Of a stretch of DNA of 64,000 bases, positions 1 to 7,542 are shown piece after piece. The position numbers and the translations under genes are program-made. Each line of letters begins with the position of its first letter. Positions within the stretch are counted from its first letter, which is position 1. This DNA is from Chitinophaga barathri (GTDB lineage: Bacteria > Bacteroidota > Bacteroidia > Chitinophagales > Chitinophagaceae): the NCBI RefSeq assembly GCF_003807585.1, contig NZ_RMBX01000009.1:124001-188000 (forward strand). The letters are read 5' to 3'. The notes beneath the pieces were generated by a model, which made no database searches, had not been told where the DNA came from, and saw nothing but the letters and a program-made list of their open reading frames with translations.

Positions 1-99
1 CTGTTCAACCAGCGTTTTACCATCCGCGATTATCTCTGGCCGATAGAATTGAATGAAATGACCATCAATCACAACCTGGTTCAAAATCCCGGCTGGTAA
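1..99 (+). CDS. SusD/RagB-family outer-membrane lipoprotein, C-terminal end only
   Basis: The window opens inside this gene; only the last 32 codons before the TAA at 97-99 are visible. They read through an LWPIELNE motif and end in QNPGW, the typical C-terminus of SusD/RagB proteins (compare 'LWPIPLNEI...NPNL.QNPGW'). SusD proteins are surface lipoproteins that cap a SusC TonB-dependent channel and bind the glycan. The two lipoproteins that follow at 136 and 1360 are typical partners downstream of a SusC/SusD pair, so the SusC gene should lie just outside the window. The substrate cannot be told from this fragment. Confidence 0.8.
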   Translation: MFNQRFTIRDYLWPIELNEMTINHNLVQNPGW

Positions 100-135
100 T
101 ACCCGGCACATTTTTCACCTGACAAATCATTCACC

Positions 136-1353
136 ATGAGAAAAATATCTGCTTACCTGCTACTGATCACCATGGGCCTGGCCGCCTGTAAAGAAGAAGG
201 CGCCAGCCCCCTTTCCAAAGACGGTTCCGCGCCACAGCCGGTATCATCGCCCGCGTTTACGGCGTTACCCGGAGCGGCAAAGATCACCTACAGCCTCCCC
301 GATGATCAGAACCTCGCCTATGTAAGGGCGGAGTTTGAAGTGAACGGCGAAAAAAAAGAAACCAAAGCATCCTTTTACAAACGTGAAGTGATCGTGGAAG
401 GTTTTGGCGACGTTGCCGAGCGCACCGTCAAACTCTACACCGTGAGTTATAGCGAACAATCCTCCGCCGCGGTGGAAATAAAAATAAAACCATTACCCCC
501 CGCCATCGATACGGTATTTAAATCCCTGGCCGTACGCGAGTCCTTCGGCGGTATCAATACCACTTTCAAAAACGGCCTGGGCGGGAACATCGTAATAGGC
601 GTACTGGTATGGAACAACCACGACAACCAGTGGGACCACTACGACAACTACTACACCGCGGCTGATTCCGGCAATTTCTCCGTTCGCGGCCTGCCCGCGG
701 TACAGGCCAGGTTTGGCCTGTTCGTGCGCGACCGCTGGGACAACCATACGGACACGATGGAAATAACGCTTACCCCCATCTATGAAGAAGAACTGGACAA
801 GAAAAAGTTCGTGGACGGCCGCAAAAAGAACTGGCCCATTCCCCAGCTTTTCCCCCTGCCCCAGTCAGGCAAGAACATTGCGGAGCCTGGCAACCTCAGC
901 TCCTGGCCCTTTGGCAATATGTTCGACGGGAACGTGGGCGGCAACGGCTTCCATACCACTGAAAATAAAGACCAGCCCCTCTGGATACCGATAGACCTGG
1001 GCGTAAAAGCGCAGCTGAGCCGGTACAAGATCTGGCAAAGGCCCGGCGGCTACGCCTTCAGCCACGGCAACCCTCATCAGTGGGAAATATGGGGCACAAA
1101 CGATACCAAGGATGTGAACAGCTGGGTACTGCTGGACGCACGCACCATGGTAAAACCTTCAGGCCTGCCCCTCGGTGAGGTGACAAACGAAGACACCCAG
1201 GTAGTGCTCAACGGGCAGGAATACGAATTCCCTCTCAACACCCCCGCCGTACGTTACATCGCCTGGAAACACATCGACAGCTGGGCCTCCATCCAGGGTA
1301 TGCTGGGCTTTTTCCATATCACGGAAATGACCATCTGGGGGCAGATCAAATAA
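136..1353 (+). CDS. Surface lipoprotein, DUF4959-DUF5126-DUF5000 type
   Basis: 405 residues. A lipoprotein signal ends at Cys18 (lipobox LAAC). The order that follows matches the DUF4959 (about 35-125), DUF5126 (about 130-230) and DUF5000 (about 250-405) arrangement found directly after SusC/SusD in Bacteroidota. The last part resembles a discoidin (F5/8 type C) beta-sandwich, with phrases such as 'PLWIPIDLG' and 'WEIWGTND', so it probably binds carbohydrate on the cell surface. It starts 37 bp after the SusD stop and ends 6 bp before the next gene, so it is in one operon with them. Family assignment is from recognised sequence patterns; the glycan bound is unknown. Confidence 0.8.
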   Translation: MRKISAYLLLITMGLAACKEEGASPLSKDGSAPQPVSSPAFTALPGAAKITYSLPDDQNLAYVRAEFEVNGEKKETKASFYKREVIVEGFGDVAERTVKLYTVSYSEQSSAAVEIKIKPLPPAIDTVFKSLAVRESFGGINTTFKNGLGGNIVIGVLVWNNHDNQWDHYDNYYTAADSGNFSVRGLPAVQARFGLFVRDRWDNHTDTMEITLTPIYEEELDKKKFVDGRKKNWPIPQLFPLPQSGKNIAEPGNLSSWPFGNMFDGNVGGNGFHTTENKDQPLWIPIDLGVKAQLSRYKIWQRPGGYAFSHGNPHQWEIWGTNDTKDVNSWVLLDARTMVKPSGLPLGEVTNEDTQVVLNGQEYEFPLNTPAVRYIAWKHIDSWASIQGMLGFFHITEMTIWGQIK

Positions 1354-1359
1354 CTTAAA

Positions 1360-2091
1360 ATGAAGACGAACATGCACATGAAAAAATATATCTCCGGTTT
1401 CCTGCTCTGCCTCCTGCTCGCTGCCTGCGGCAAACAGGACGACAGTTACCGGGAATTCCTTAAAGACGGCGTTATCATATATACCGCGCGCGTGGATTCG
1501 CTGAAAGCCTTCGCCGGCGACAGCCGCATTGCACTCAGCTGGCTGCTGGTATCCGATCCCAAGATCACCCATTGCAGGGTGTTCTGGAACAACGGCGCGG
1601 ATTCGGTGAACGTGCCGGTGCAGCGCACCTCCGGTGTGGATACCTGCCGCATCATCATTCCTAACCTGAATGAAAACGTGTATGCATTTCACGTATACAC
1701 TTACGACGCTAAAGGACATTCATCCGTAAAAGAGGAAATAATCGGCACCGCATACGGTTCCGTTTACCTGAGCACTTTATCTAACCGCCCGGTGCGCAAA
1801 GCCACTTACAAATCATCCGGCAAAAAAGCCGAGATCGTCTGGTTTGGCATCAACCCCGAAGCGGTGGCGGTGGATATTGAGTATACGAACCTGGCGGACC
1901 AGGTGGTGAAACAAAGGGAAGTGGCGCTTAAACACCCCACCGACCCCAACAGGCCCGCCGCTTTTAAGGATACCACTTTCCTTGAAGGGTACAAACAGGG
2001 CACAGCCATCAGGTACAGAACTGCCTTTAAACCTGAAGCAACGGCGATAGATACATTCTACACGCCGTATGAACCGCAAACAGTCCAGTGA
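1360..2091 (+). CDS. Surface lipoprotein, DUF4998 type
   Basis: 243 residues with a lipoprotein signal ending in LLAAC. The segment after the anchor (REFLKDGVIIYTARVDSL, then SRIALSWLLVSDPKI) matches the DUF4998 family, small proteins that follow SusC/SusD and DUF5000-type lipoproteins. The body looks like two fibronectin-III-like beta-sandwiches. It is the last gene of the operon: a strong hairpin terminator lies 20 bp downstream. The start could be the ATG at 1360 or the one at 1378, where a compact MKKYISGFLL signal begins. It presumably helps bind or position a glycan at the outer surface; no catalytic motif is visible. Confidence 0.75.
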   Translation: MKTNMHMKKYISGFLLCLLLAACGKQDDSYREFLKDGVIIYTARVDSLKAFAGDSRIALSWLLVSDPKITHCRVFWNNGADSVNVPVQRTSGVDTCRIIIPNLNENVYAFHVYTYDAKGHSSVKEEIIGTAYGSVYLSTLSNRPVRKATYKSSGKKAEIVWFGINPEAVAVDIEYTNLADQVVKQREVALKHPTDPNRPAAFKDTTFLEGYKQGTAIRYRTAFKPEATAIDTFYTPYEPQTVQ

Positions 2092-2110
2092 TCATACATC
2101 AATATGAATC

Positions 2111-2143
2111 GAAGCCCGCTTTTTCAGCGGGCTTCTTTATTTT
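2111..2143 (+). terminator. Rho-independent terminator after the DUF4998 gene
   Basis: A perfect 10-bp stem, GAAGCCCGCT with AGCGGGCTTC, a short T-rich loop, then TTTATTTTT. It lies 20 bp after the stop codon at 2091 and closes the first glycan-uptake operon. Confidence 0.85.
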
Positions 2144-2287
2144 TACCAGGCGTGACCAGGCTTAAGCAACCCGCCGGCAATTGCGGGCCAGAACGCAAAC
2201 ATTTTTGACGGCAGGGCCGGGCAATTATAAAAATTCATCCCGGCCCGATCAGGGACATGGCTCCTAAATATGACAGTCCCCGGCTTC

Positions 2288-2655
2288 AAACTGACAACGT
2301 CAAGGAAAAACTGACAACTACCTACTTCAAACTGACAACGTCCGAGTAAAAACTGACAACGTCGAGGAAAAAACTGACAACTACCTGCTTCAAACTGACA
2401 ACGTCCGAGTAAAAACTGACAACGTCGAGGAAAAAACTGACAACTACCTACTTCAAACTGACAACGTCCGAGTAAAAACTGACAACGTCGAGGAAAAAAC
2501 TGACAAGCACCTGCTTCAAACTGACAACGTCCGAGTAAAAACTGACAACGTCGAGGAAAAAACTGACAACTACCTGCTTCAAACTGACAACGTCCGAGTA
2601 AAAACTGACAACGTCGAGGAAAAAACTGACAAACACCTGCTTCAAACTGACAACA
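2288..2655. repeat. 18-copy 21-bp tandem repeat with a 63-bp higher-order unit
   Basis: Every unit starts with AAACTGACAA. Starts fall at 2288, 2308 and 2329 and then every 21 bp to 2644, so only the first unit differs (20 bp). The 11-bp tails cycle through three types in fixed order (CGTCCGAGTAA, CGTCGAGGAAA, CTACCTGCTTC and close variants), giving a 63-bp super-repeat. There are no unique spacers, so this is not CRISPR. The array fills most of the gap between the convergent genes ending at 2091 and 2769. A minus-strand ORF through it encodes only periodic Cys-Gln-Phe peptides and is not believed. Function is unknown; 21 bp equals two DNA helical turns. Confidence 0.95.
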
Positions 2656-2713
2656 TCCCATCCCAACTCATAGAAGGCGTGGCATTTTTCCTTAATCAGG
2701 GTGAGAAAATGCA

Positions 2714-2749
2714 TAAAAAAAAGGCCGGTGTTTTAAACCGGCCCTTTTT
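2714..2749 (-). terminator. Bidirectional-looking terminator after the GH28 gene
   Basis: A GGCCGG/CCGGCC stem with an A run on the left and a T run on the right, so it reads as a terminator on either strand. It lies 20 bp past the stop of the minus-strand GH28 gene and separates that gene from the 21-bp repeat array. Confidence 0.75.
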
Positions 2750-2768
2750 ACTCATTGAAAATATAGTC

Positions 2769-4331
2769 TTATTTAGAAGGTTCGATGTTTTTCCCCTGTT
2801 TGATATTTTTACTTTTCTCCCCTTCCACTTTCACAAACGAAGTTGCCTGCCCTTTGGCATTCACCCCGGAGATGTTCGCTCCTTCCACATTTTCCAGCCG
2901 GATGATGGATTCGCCGCCCGTGGTTTCGGGGAGTTTCCAGTCCTGGAGAGTAATGTCCTGTCCGTCTTCACAAATAAAGGCGGGCCTTACGTCGTTGGTG
3001 TCCAGGTGAAAAACAACGTTTTTCAGTGTCAGGCCTTTTACGTGCCTCGCCCAGATGCCGTACGCGGGGATGGTAGGGCCGAAGGTTTTCACTTCCGGGT
3101 ATTTATCGATAGCCTCGGGTACTGCCTGGCGCGCGTTTTCAGCAGTACCGCCGCCGGCGAGGCGGATCTCGATGTTCTCCAGGGTAAGCCCCGTGATGTA
3201 ATGGCCCGGAACACCCGTGATCAGGATGCCGGAAGGCGGGCTTAGCTGGGTTACCTTCGATGAATTGGCTTTTACGTTGCGTACGGTCACATTGGTGAGG
3301 GTGCCGGTGAGCTGCTGGGTGTCCTTCCCTTTGCGGAATACGCTCAGGCGCGAACCGAGGCGGAACAGCATCGGCGTTTTTACGTTTTCCATGGTGATGT
3401 CGCTGATGTCCACGTTGCGGAGATGCGCGCCGTCCACGGTCAGCAGTTTGATGCCACCGTTGTTGGTATCGTAAATGTAACAACGGGATATTTTGATGTT
3501 CTCAAACGGGGCCATGGATTCGGTGCCCATTTTGATGGCGCCGTGGCCGCTTTTCAACCGCATGTCCGTCACGGTGATGTCGCGGCAGGCCATGGTGCTG
3601 GAAGTGGTTTTAAAACAAAGCGCATCGTCCCCGCTCTGGATGTCGCAACGGGCGATCTGCACGTTCTGGCAGCCGTCTATGTCGATGCCGTCGTTGTGCG
3701 CCACACCATGACTGAGGATCTTTACATCTTCGATCTTTACATTTTTACATTGAAAATAGTGGCTGGTCCATGCGGCGGCAAACTGGAGGTTCACGCCGGT
3801 CACCTTTACGCCGTTGCAGCGCACGATCCTGACGAGGAAAGGGCGGCGGCCCCAGCGGAGAGATTCGGAGCGGGTGTCCGTCTCTATTTGTTTTGCTTTC
3901 AGCGCGGAGCCCTGCCCGTTGATCGTGCCTTTGCCTTCGATGGTCACGTTACTGGCGTCTACCGCCGCGAGCAGCGCCCAGCCTACGTCTATGCCCAGGC
4001 CGTCTGTGAAGGGGTCCGGGTTCGTGTAGTCGTTTACGTCCGTACTGCCCAGCAATACGGCATTTTCTTCGAGATGAAGCGTCACGTTATTTTTCAGGAC
4101 TACCGTGCCGGAAAGGAATTTCCCCGCGGGGATGATCACTTTTCCGCCGCCGCTCTGGCTGCATTCGTCGATAGCCTGCTGGATGATCTTCGTGTTGAGT
4201 GTTTGCCCATCGCCTACCGCGCCGCGGGAGCTGATATTGATATCCTTTGCGGAAGCGTGGATACCCAGGCAGAGGAGGACCGCAATCAGCAGGTTGGCTA
4301 CCGGCTTGCGGGAAAAGACAAATGTGTTCAT
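2769..4331 (-). CDS. GH28-family pectin-type glycoside hydrolase (polygalacturonase-like), secreted
   Basis: 520 residues with a signal peptide to about residue 28. The N-terminus (ISSRGAVGDGQTLNTKIIQQAID) is the standard opening of pectin-lyase-fold GH28 proteins, followed by parallel beta-helix coils. GH28 catalytic elements are visible: NDGID at 213-217, GDDA with Asp235 and Asp236, SGHG with His263, and GIKL with Lys295 where polygalacturonases have RIK. Family knowledge predicts inverting hydrolysis of alpha-galacturonide or rhamnogalacturonan linkages. It stands alone between a repeat array and rpiA, with its own terminator. The exact substrate cannot be set from sequence. Sorting is presumably to the periplasm, as no type IX tail is present. 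Confidence 0.85.
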   Translation of the reverse strand: MNTFVFSRKPVANLLIAVLLCLGIHASAKDINISSRGAVGDGQTLNTKIIQQAIDECSQSGGGKVIIPAGKFLSGTVVLKNNVTLHLEENAVLLGSTDVNDYTNPDPFTDGLGIDVGWALLAAVDASNVTIEGKGTINGQGSALKAKQIETDTRSESLRWGRRPFLVRIVRCNGVKVTGVNLQFAAAWTSHYFQCKNVKIEDVKILSHGVAHNDGIDIDGCQNVQIARCDIQSGDDALCFKTTSSTMACRDITVTDMRLKSGHGAIKMGTESMAPFENIKISRCYIYDTNNGGIKLLTVDGAHLRNVDISDITMENVKTPMLFRLGSRLSVFRKGKDTQQLTGTLTNVTVRNVKANSSKVTQLSPPSGILITGVPGHYITGLTLENIEIRLAGGGTAENARQAVPEAIDKYPEVKTFGPTIPAYGIWARHVKGLTLKNVVFHLDTNDVRPAFICEDGQDITLQDWKLPETTGGESIIRLENVEGANISGVNAKGQATSFVKVEGEKSKNIKQGKNIEPSK

Positions 4332-4430
4332 AACTGGTGGAATGCTGTTTGATGCAATTTAACAAAGGGTGATCCGAACTCCAAAAGAGCTGAAAATATG
4401 CATATAGCAGGTATAAAAAGCACCAGTATT

Positions 4431-5099
4431 TCAGCTCCCGTGGCGGTTAAAGCGGACGATCTCCGCTCCTTTCCCCATGATCACCGTATCGGCCAGGTTG
4501 ATAAACAGCCCGTGGGCAACGAGGCCGGTGATATTATTCAACTCAAGGGCCAGCGCGGCAGGGTCTCCGATCAGGCCAAAATCCGCATCCAGTACCCGGT
4601 TGCCTTCGTCCGTCACGAACCCTTCCCGGAGGAGGCAGCTGGCACCCAGCTTTTCCAGTTGCTGTTCCACATACCGCTGGGCAAACGGGATCACTTCTAT
4701 GGGCAGCCTGAACGCGCCCAGCTGCGCTACGAGTTTGCTGCTGTCCGCAATAATGATCTCGCGGAGAGTTCTTTCCGCCACGATCTTTTCGCGCAGGAAT
4801 GCGCCGCCGCCGCCTTTGAGGAGGTACAGCTCGGGCGTGAATTCATCGGCGCCGTCTATCGTGATGTCTATCGCTTCCACGGAGTTGATATCAGCCAGCG
4901 GGATGCCCAGCGTAACGGCCAGCCTCGCCGTTCTCACCGAAGTGGGCACACCCGTGATACGGAGGCCACGGAGGGCGATCTCCCGGATCACGAATTCCGC
5001 GGTGCTGCCGGTGCCCAGGCCTACCACCTGCCCGTCTTTTATCATGCCGGCCGCGACCTTTGCCGCAGCCTGTTTTTCTTTATCTTTTTGCGCAGTCAT
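4431..5099 (-). CDS. rpiA: Ribose-5-phosphate isomerase A
   Basis: 222 residues, the usual length for RpiA. Family signatures are clear: GLGTGSTAEFVI near residue 27 (phosphate-binding loop), TIDGADEF (catalytic Asp region), LLKGGGGAFLREKIVA (with the catalytic glutamate in the REKI block) and the C-terminal GLFINLADTVIMG. It interconverts ribose 5-phosphate and ribulose 5-phosphate in the cytosolic pentose phosphate pathway. It is divergent from the ThuA-domain gene at 5154 with a 54-bp gap. Nothing is unusual in the sequence. Confidence 0.96.
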   Translation of the reverse strand: MTAQKDKEKQAAAKVAAGMIKDGQVVGLGTGSTAEFVIREIALRGLRITGVPTSVRTARLAVTLGIPLADINSVEAIDITIDGADEFTPELYLLKGGGGAFLREKIVAERTLREIIIADSSKLVAQLGAFRLPIEVIPFAQRYVEQQLEKLGASCLLREGFVTDEGNRVLDADFGLIGDPAALALELNNITGLVAHGLFINLADTVIMGKGAEIVRFNRHGS

Positions 5100-5153
5100 T
5101 TTACAATTTACGGAGGCTGAAAGATTCTAAAAAATTAATGTAGATTTAGAAGT

Positions 5154-5966
5154 ATGAAATTCCACGCTACCTTATGCCTTGCCTTGCTTTTCTGCACCGG
5201 CGCCCTGGCACAGCACCCCTTTAAAGTCATCGCTTTTTTTACAGGCAAAAACGACCAGGCGCACATCAGTTTTGTGCGCGAAGCCCATCAATGGTTTCCT
5301 TCCATGGGCGCGAAGTACAATTTTACCTATGACTCCACCAGCAACTGGGACAACCTGAATGCCGCCTTCCTGGCCAATTACAACGTTGTGCTGTTCCTGG
5401 ACACACGGCCTGAGAAACCCGCCCAACGCGAAGCCTTCCAACAGTATATGGAAAAAGGCGGCGCCTGGATGGGCTTTCACTTCTCCGCGTTTGCGCTCAC
5501 GCCCTCCCAGTTTCCGCAGAACTGGGACTGGTATCACAACACCTTCCTCGGCTCGGGCTCCTACGGCAGCAACACCTGGCGGCCTACATCGGCAGTGCTG
5601 CGGGTGGAGGACTCCACGCATCCGGCCATGAAAGCTTTGCCCAAAACCTTTTCCGCGTCGCCGAATGAATGGTACCGCTGGGAAAACGATCTCCGCAAAA
5701 ACCCGGACATCCGCATCCTGCTGGCGATAGACCCTTCCAGCTTCCCGCTGGGCACCGGCCCCAAGCAGCATGAGATATGGCACAGCGGGTATTATCCCGT
5801 GGTATGGAGCAACAAAAATTACAAGATGGTGTATGTGAACATGGGGCACAACGATATCGATTATGAAAACAGGACCAATAAAACCCTTTCCCATACCTTT
5901 GACAATCCCGTGCAGAACCAGATGATCATCAATAGCCTGCTGTGGCTGGGCGGGGCTGAAAAATAA
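5154..5966 (+). CDS. ThuA-domain secreted protein (first of two)
   Basis: 270 residues with a signal peptide ending near ALAQ (residue 20). The rest is one ThuA domain, a class-I glutamine-amidotransferase-like fold first named from trehalose utilisation loci. Family patterns include VIAFFTGKNDQAHISFVREA, KGGAWMGFHFS and the paired ends VWSNKNYKMVYVNMGH and MIINSLLWLGGAE. Such proteins are common in Bacteroidota glycan and sugar-oxidation loci; their reaction is largely undefined. It is divergent from rpiA and is followed by a palindromic repeat element. A paralogue lies at 21684-22532. Confidence 0.85.
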   Translation: MKFHATLCLALLFCTGALAQHPFKVIAFFTGKNDQAHISFVREAHQWFPSMGAKYNFTYDSTSNWDNLNAAFLANYNVVLFLDTRPEKPAQREAFQQYMEKGGAWMGFHFSAFALTPSQFPQNWDWYHNTFLGSGSYGSNTWRPTSAVLRVEDSTHPAMKALPKTFSASPNEWYRWENDLRKNPDIRILLAIDPSSFPLGTGPKQHEIWHSGYYPVVWSNKNYKMVYVNMGHNDIDYENRTNKTLSHTFDNPVQNQMIINSLLWLGGAEK

Positions 5967-6063
5967 AATTCTCTGCATTGAAAGTGCAGAGGTTTGGAAT
6001 CCGGACTAAAGTCCTGCTTCGGTGCTGATCCTCAACATGAGTGCTCCAGGCGGGCGCAAAGCA

Positions 6064-6201
6064 CGTCATTGCGAGGAGCTGCAGCGCTAAAGTGGGTGGG
6101 GCGACGAAGCAATCTCCTGCATCGAATGGATGTACGCCAGGATATGGAGATTGCTTCGTCGCGGCTCCTGCACAGATCCCCCGCTGCTCCTCGCAATGAC
6201 G
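6064..6201. repeat. Imperfect palindromic intergenic repeat (CGTCATTGCGAGG / GCGACGAAGCAATCTCC family)
   Basis: The left arm starts CGTCATTGCGAGGAGC (6064) and reaches GCGACGAAGCAATCTCC (to about 6114). The right arm runs from GGAGATTGCTTCGTCGC (6146) to CCTCGCAATGACG (6201). The two arms are inverted copies around a central spacer of about 30 bp. I recognise this as a widespread non-coding repeat type with these same two core motifs, found between genes in many bacteria. It fills most of the 373-bp gap between the convergent ThuA and alginate-lyase-family genes (5966-6340). No coding capacity is believable here. Confidence 0.85.
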
Positions 6202-6282
6202 ACCTTTTCACAACGACGCCCCAAACAAAGCCAGTTCTGTATTAGATTTTCCCGCATTACTAAAGCCCTTGCACTACCAATA

Positions 6283-6316
6283 AAAATACCGGCACGTTGC
6301 CGGCATTTCTTTTTTA
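6283..6316 (-). terminator. Bidirectional terminator after the alginate-lyase-family gene
   Basis: The hairpin CCGGCA-CGT-TGCCGG is flanked by TAAAAATA on the left and TTTCTTTTTT on the right. It ends the minus-strand operon whose last gene stops at 6340 and can also stop plus-strand readthrough from 5966. Confidence 0.75.
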
Positions 6317-6339
6317 TACACCCGTCCAGGTTTGCCCCG

Positions 6340-7542
6340 TCAGAAAGTACTGCCGGTCAGTAATATCAGGTCGTTCTGCTTTTCCTCTTTCTCCAGCAGC
6401 TTCCGTGCATCCACATCGGGGTAATGCGGCGCCGCGAGGCGGGCCAGATCCGTGAATCCTTTTACATCGCGTGGTTTGATCTGCTCGTAAGTCCAGGGGC
6501 GTGCTTCGTCCGCATACCCCAGCATCCATCCGAATGCTTTTTTCAGGCTTTTCCCGCCGGGCGTTTCCATCGTCCAGAGGTTGAGCTGCACATTTTCCGC
6601 GAGGCGCGCCAGTTCAAAAAATCCCTTCAGGTTCATCTGCGAATAATTCCAGGACAGCGTGCGTGCCAGTTCATGCGGCTGGCTGCCGTCTTCTTTCAGC
6701 TGGCTTTCAATGCGTGGAACGGTTTGTTCTTTCAGCATCTTTTCCGCCAGCGCCTTATCGTCCAGGAACAGGGCGATGGATACGGTCTGCACGTCGTACC
6801 ATGTACCGTGATTGTTATGTTCATCCGCTTCGTCCATCCCGATGGGACTGGTGCGCATCCATTGCAGGAAGCTGGTGTACCAGGCGCGGATGCCGTTCTC
6901 TTCTTCCGGCTGAAGAACGGCGGAGCCTTTCAGCAGCGAAACGCCGTCCAGCAGTTTGACGAGCCCCTTCGTATCGATCAGGCCAATGCCCCGGCCCTCC
7001 GTAATGCCGGGGATAGACTGCCCGAAGTTCAGGTTCGGGTTCATTCTCGTGGCGGGGTCTATGAACCAGGTGCGGAGAAGGCGTGCGGCATGCTGCGCAT
7101 ACACCTGTTTGCCTGTATAATACCAGGCGATGCTCAGGATATACACATCCCTGCAAAGCGCGGTATGATATTCTGCATCACGGATGGAATAACGTTCGGG
7201 ATTGATGCGGCCGTCTTTCCGGATATAAGGCAGACCGTCTGTCTTTGTAGAGTCCGGCCACCAATAAGGGCCTACGCTCATGTAATCATGTTTGTCCCCG
7301 CTGGGCGGCATTTTGTCTTTGCTCACTACGGAGTAAGGACCATTTTGCAGCGCCTTGTCCGCCTCCTGCAAAATATTCCCGAGCGCCTTTACCGCCGTGG
7401 GATCGCCCTGCTGTACCAGCTGTTTGCCTTTTACCAGCACCTCCGGGCGCATCATAAAAGTATGCGGGGTGTCCTCCGCAAAAACGTTCATGCTCAGCGC
7501 AAGACACAACGCGAGTTTAGTCCATAACAATATATTTTTCAT
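6340..7542 (-). CDS. Alginate-lyase-family (PF05426-type) polysaccharide lyase, secreted
   Basis: 400 residues from the ATG at 7542, chosen because it begins a clean signal peptide (MKNILLWTKLALCLALSMNV, cut near FAED); the same frame extends upstream to 7575. Hallmarks of the PF05426 alpha/alpha-toroid family are visible: GPYWWPD (about 91-97) and ADEHNNHGTWYDVQ, with Asn243, Asn244, His245 and Tyr249 as likely active-site residues. Members cleave uronate polymers by beta-elimination in the periplasm. The gene overlaps the end of the preceding lyase gene by 26 bp, so the two are translationally coupled. It is the last gene of the 16061-to-6340 uptake operon, followed by a terminator. Confidence 0.85.
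   Translation of the reverse strand: MKNILLWTKLALCLALSMNVFAEDTPHTFMMRPEVLVKGKQLVQQGDPTAVKALGNILQEADKALQNGPYSVVSKDKMPPSGDKHDYMSVGPYWWPDSTKTDGLPYIRKDGRINPERYSIRDAEYHTALCRDVYILSIAWYYTGKQVYAQHAARLLRTWFIDPATRMNPNLNFGQSIPGITEGRGIGLIDTKGLVKLLDGVSLLKGSAVLQPEEENGIRAWYTSFLQWMRTSPIGMDEADEHNNHGTWYDVQTVSIALFLDDKALAEKMLKEQTVPRIESQLKEDGSQPHELARTLSWNYSQMNLKGFFELARLAENVQLNLWTMETPGGKSLKKAFGWMLGYADEARPWTYEQIKPRDVKGFTDLARLAAPHYPDVDARKLLEKEEKQNDLILLTGSTF

Noticed and set aside
2288..2655. CRISPR array
   Set aside because: The segments between AAACTGACAA cores are not unique spacers but three recurring sequences, the unit is too short, and no cas gene is near.
2143..2661. 172-codon minus-strand ORF through the 21-bp repeat
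   Set aside because: The product is only a periodic Cys-Gln-Phe pattern dictated by the repeat, since 21 bp is a multiple of three; there is no start context or homology pattern.
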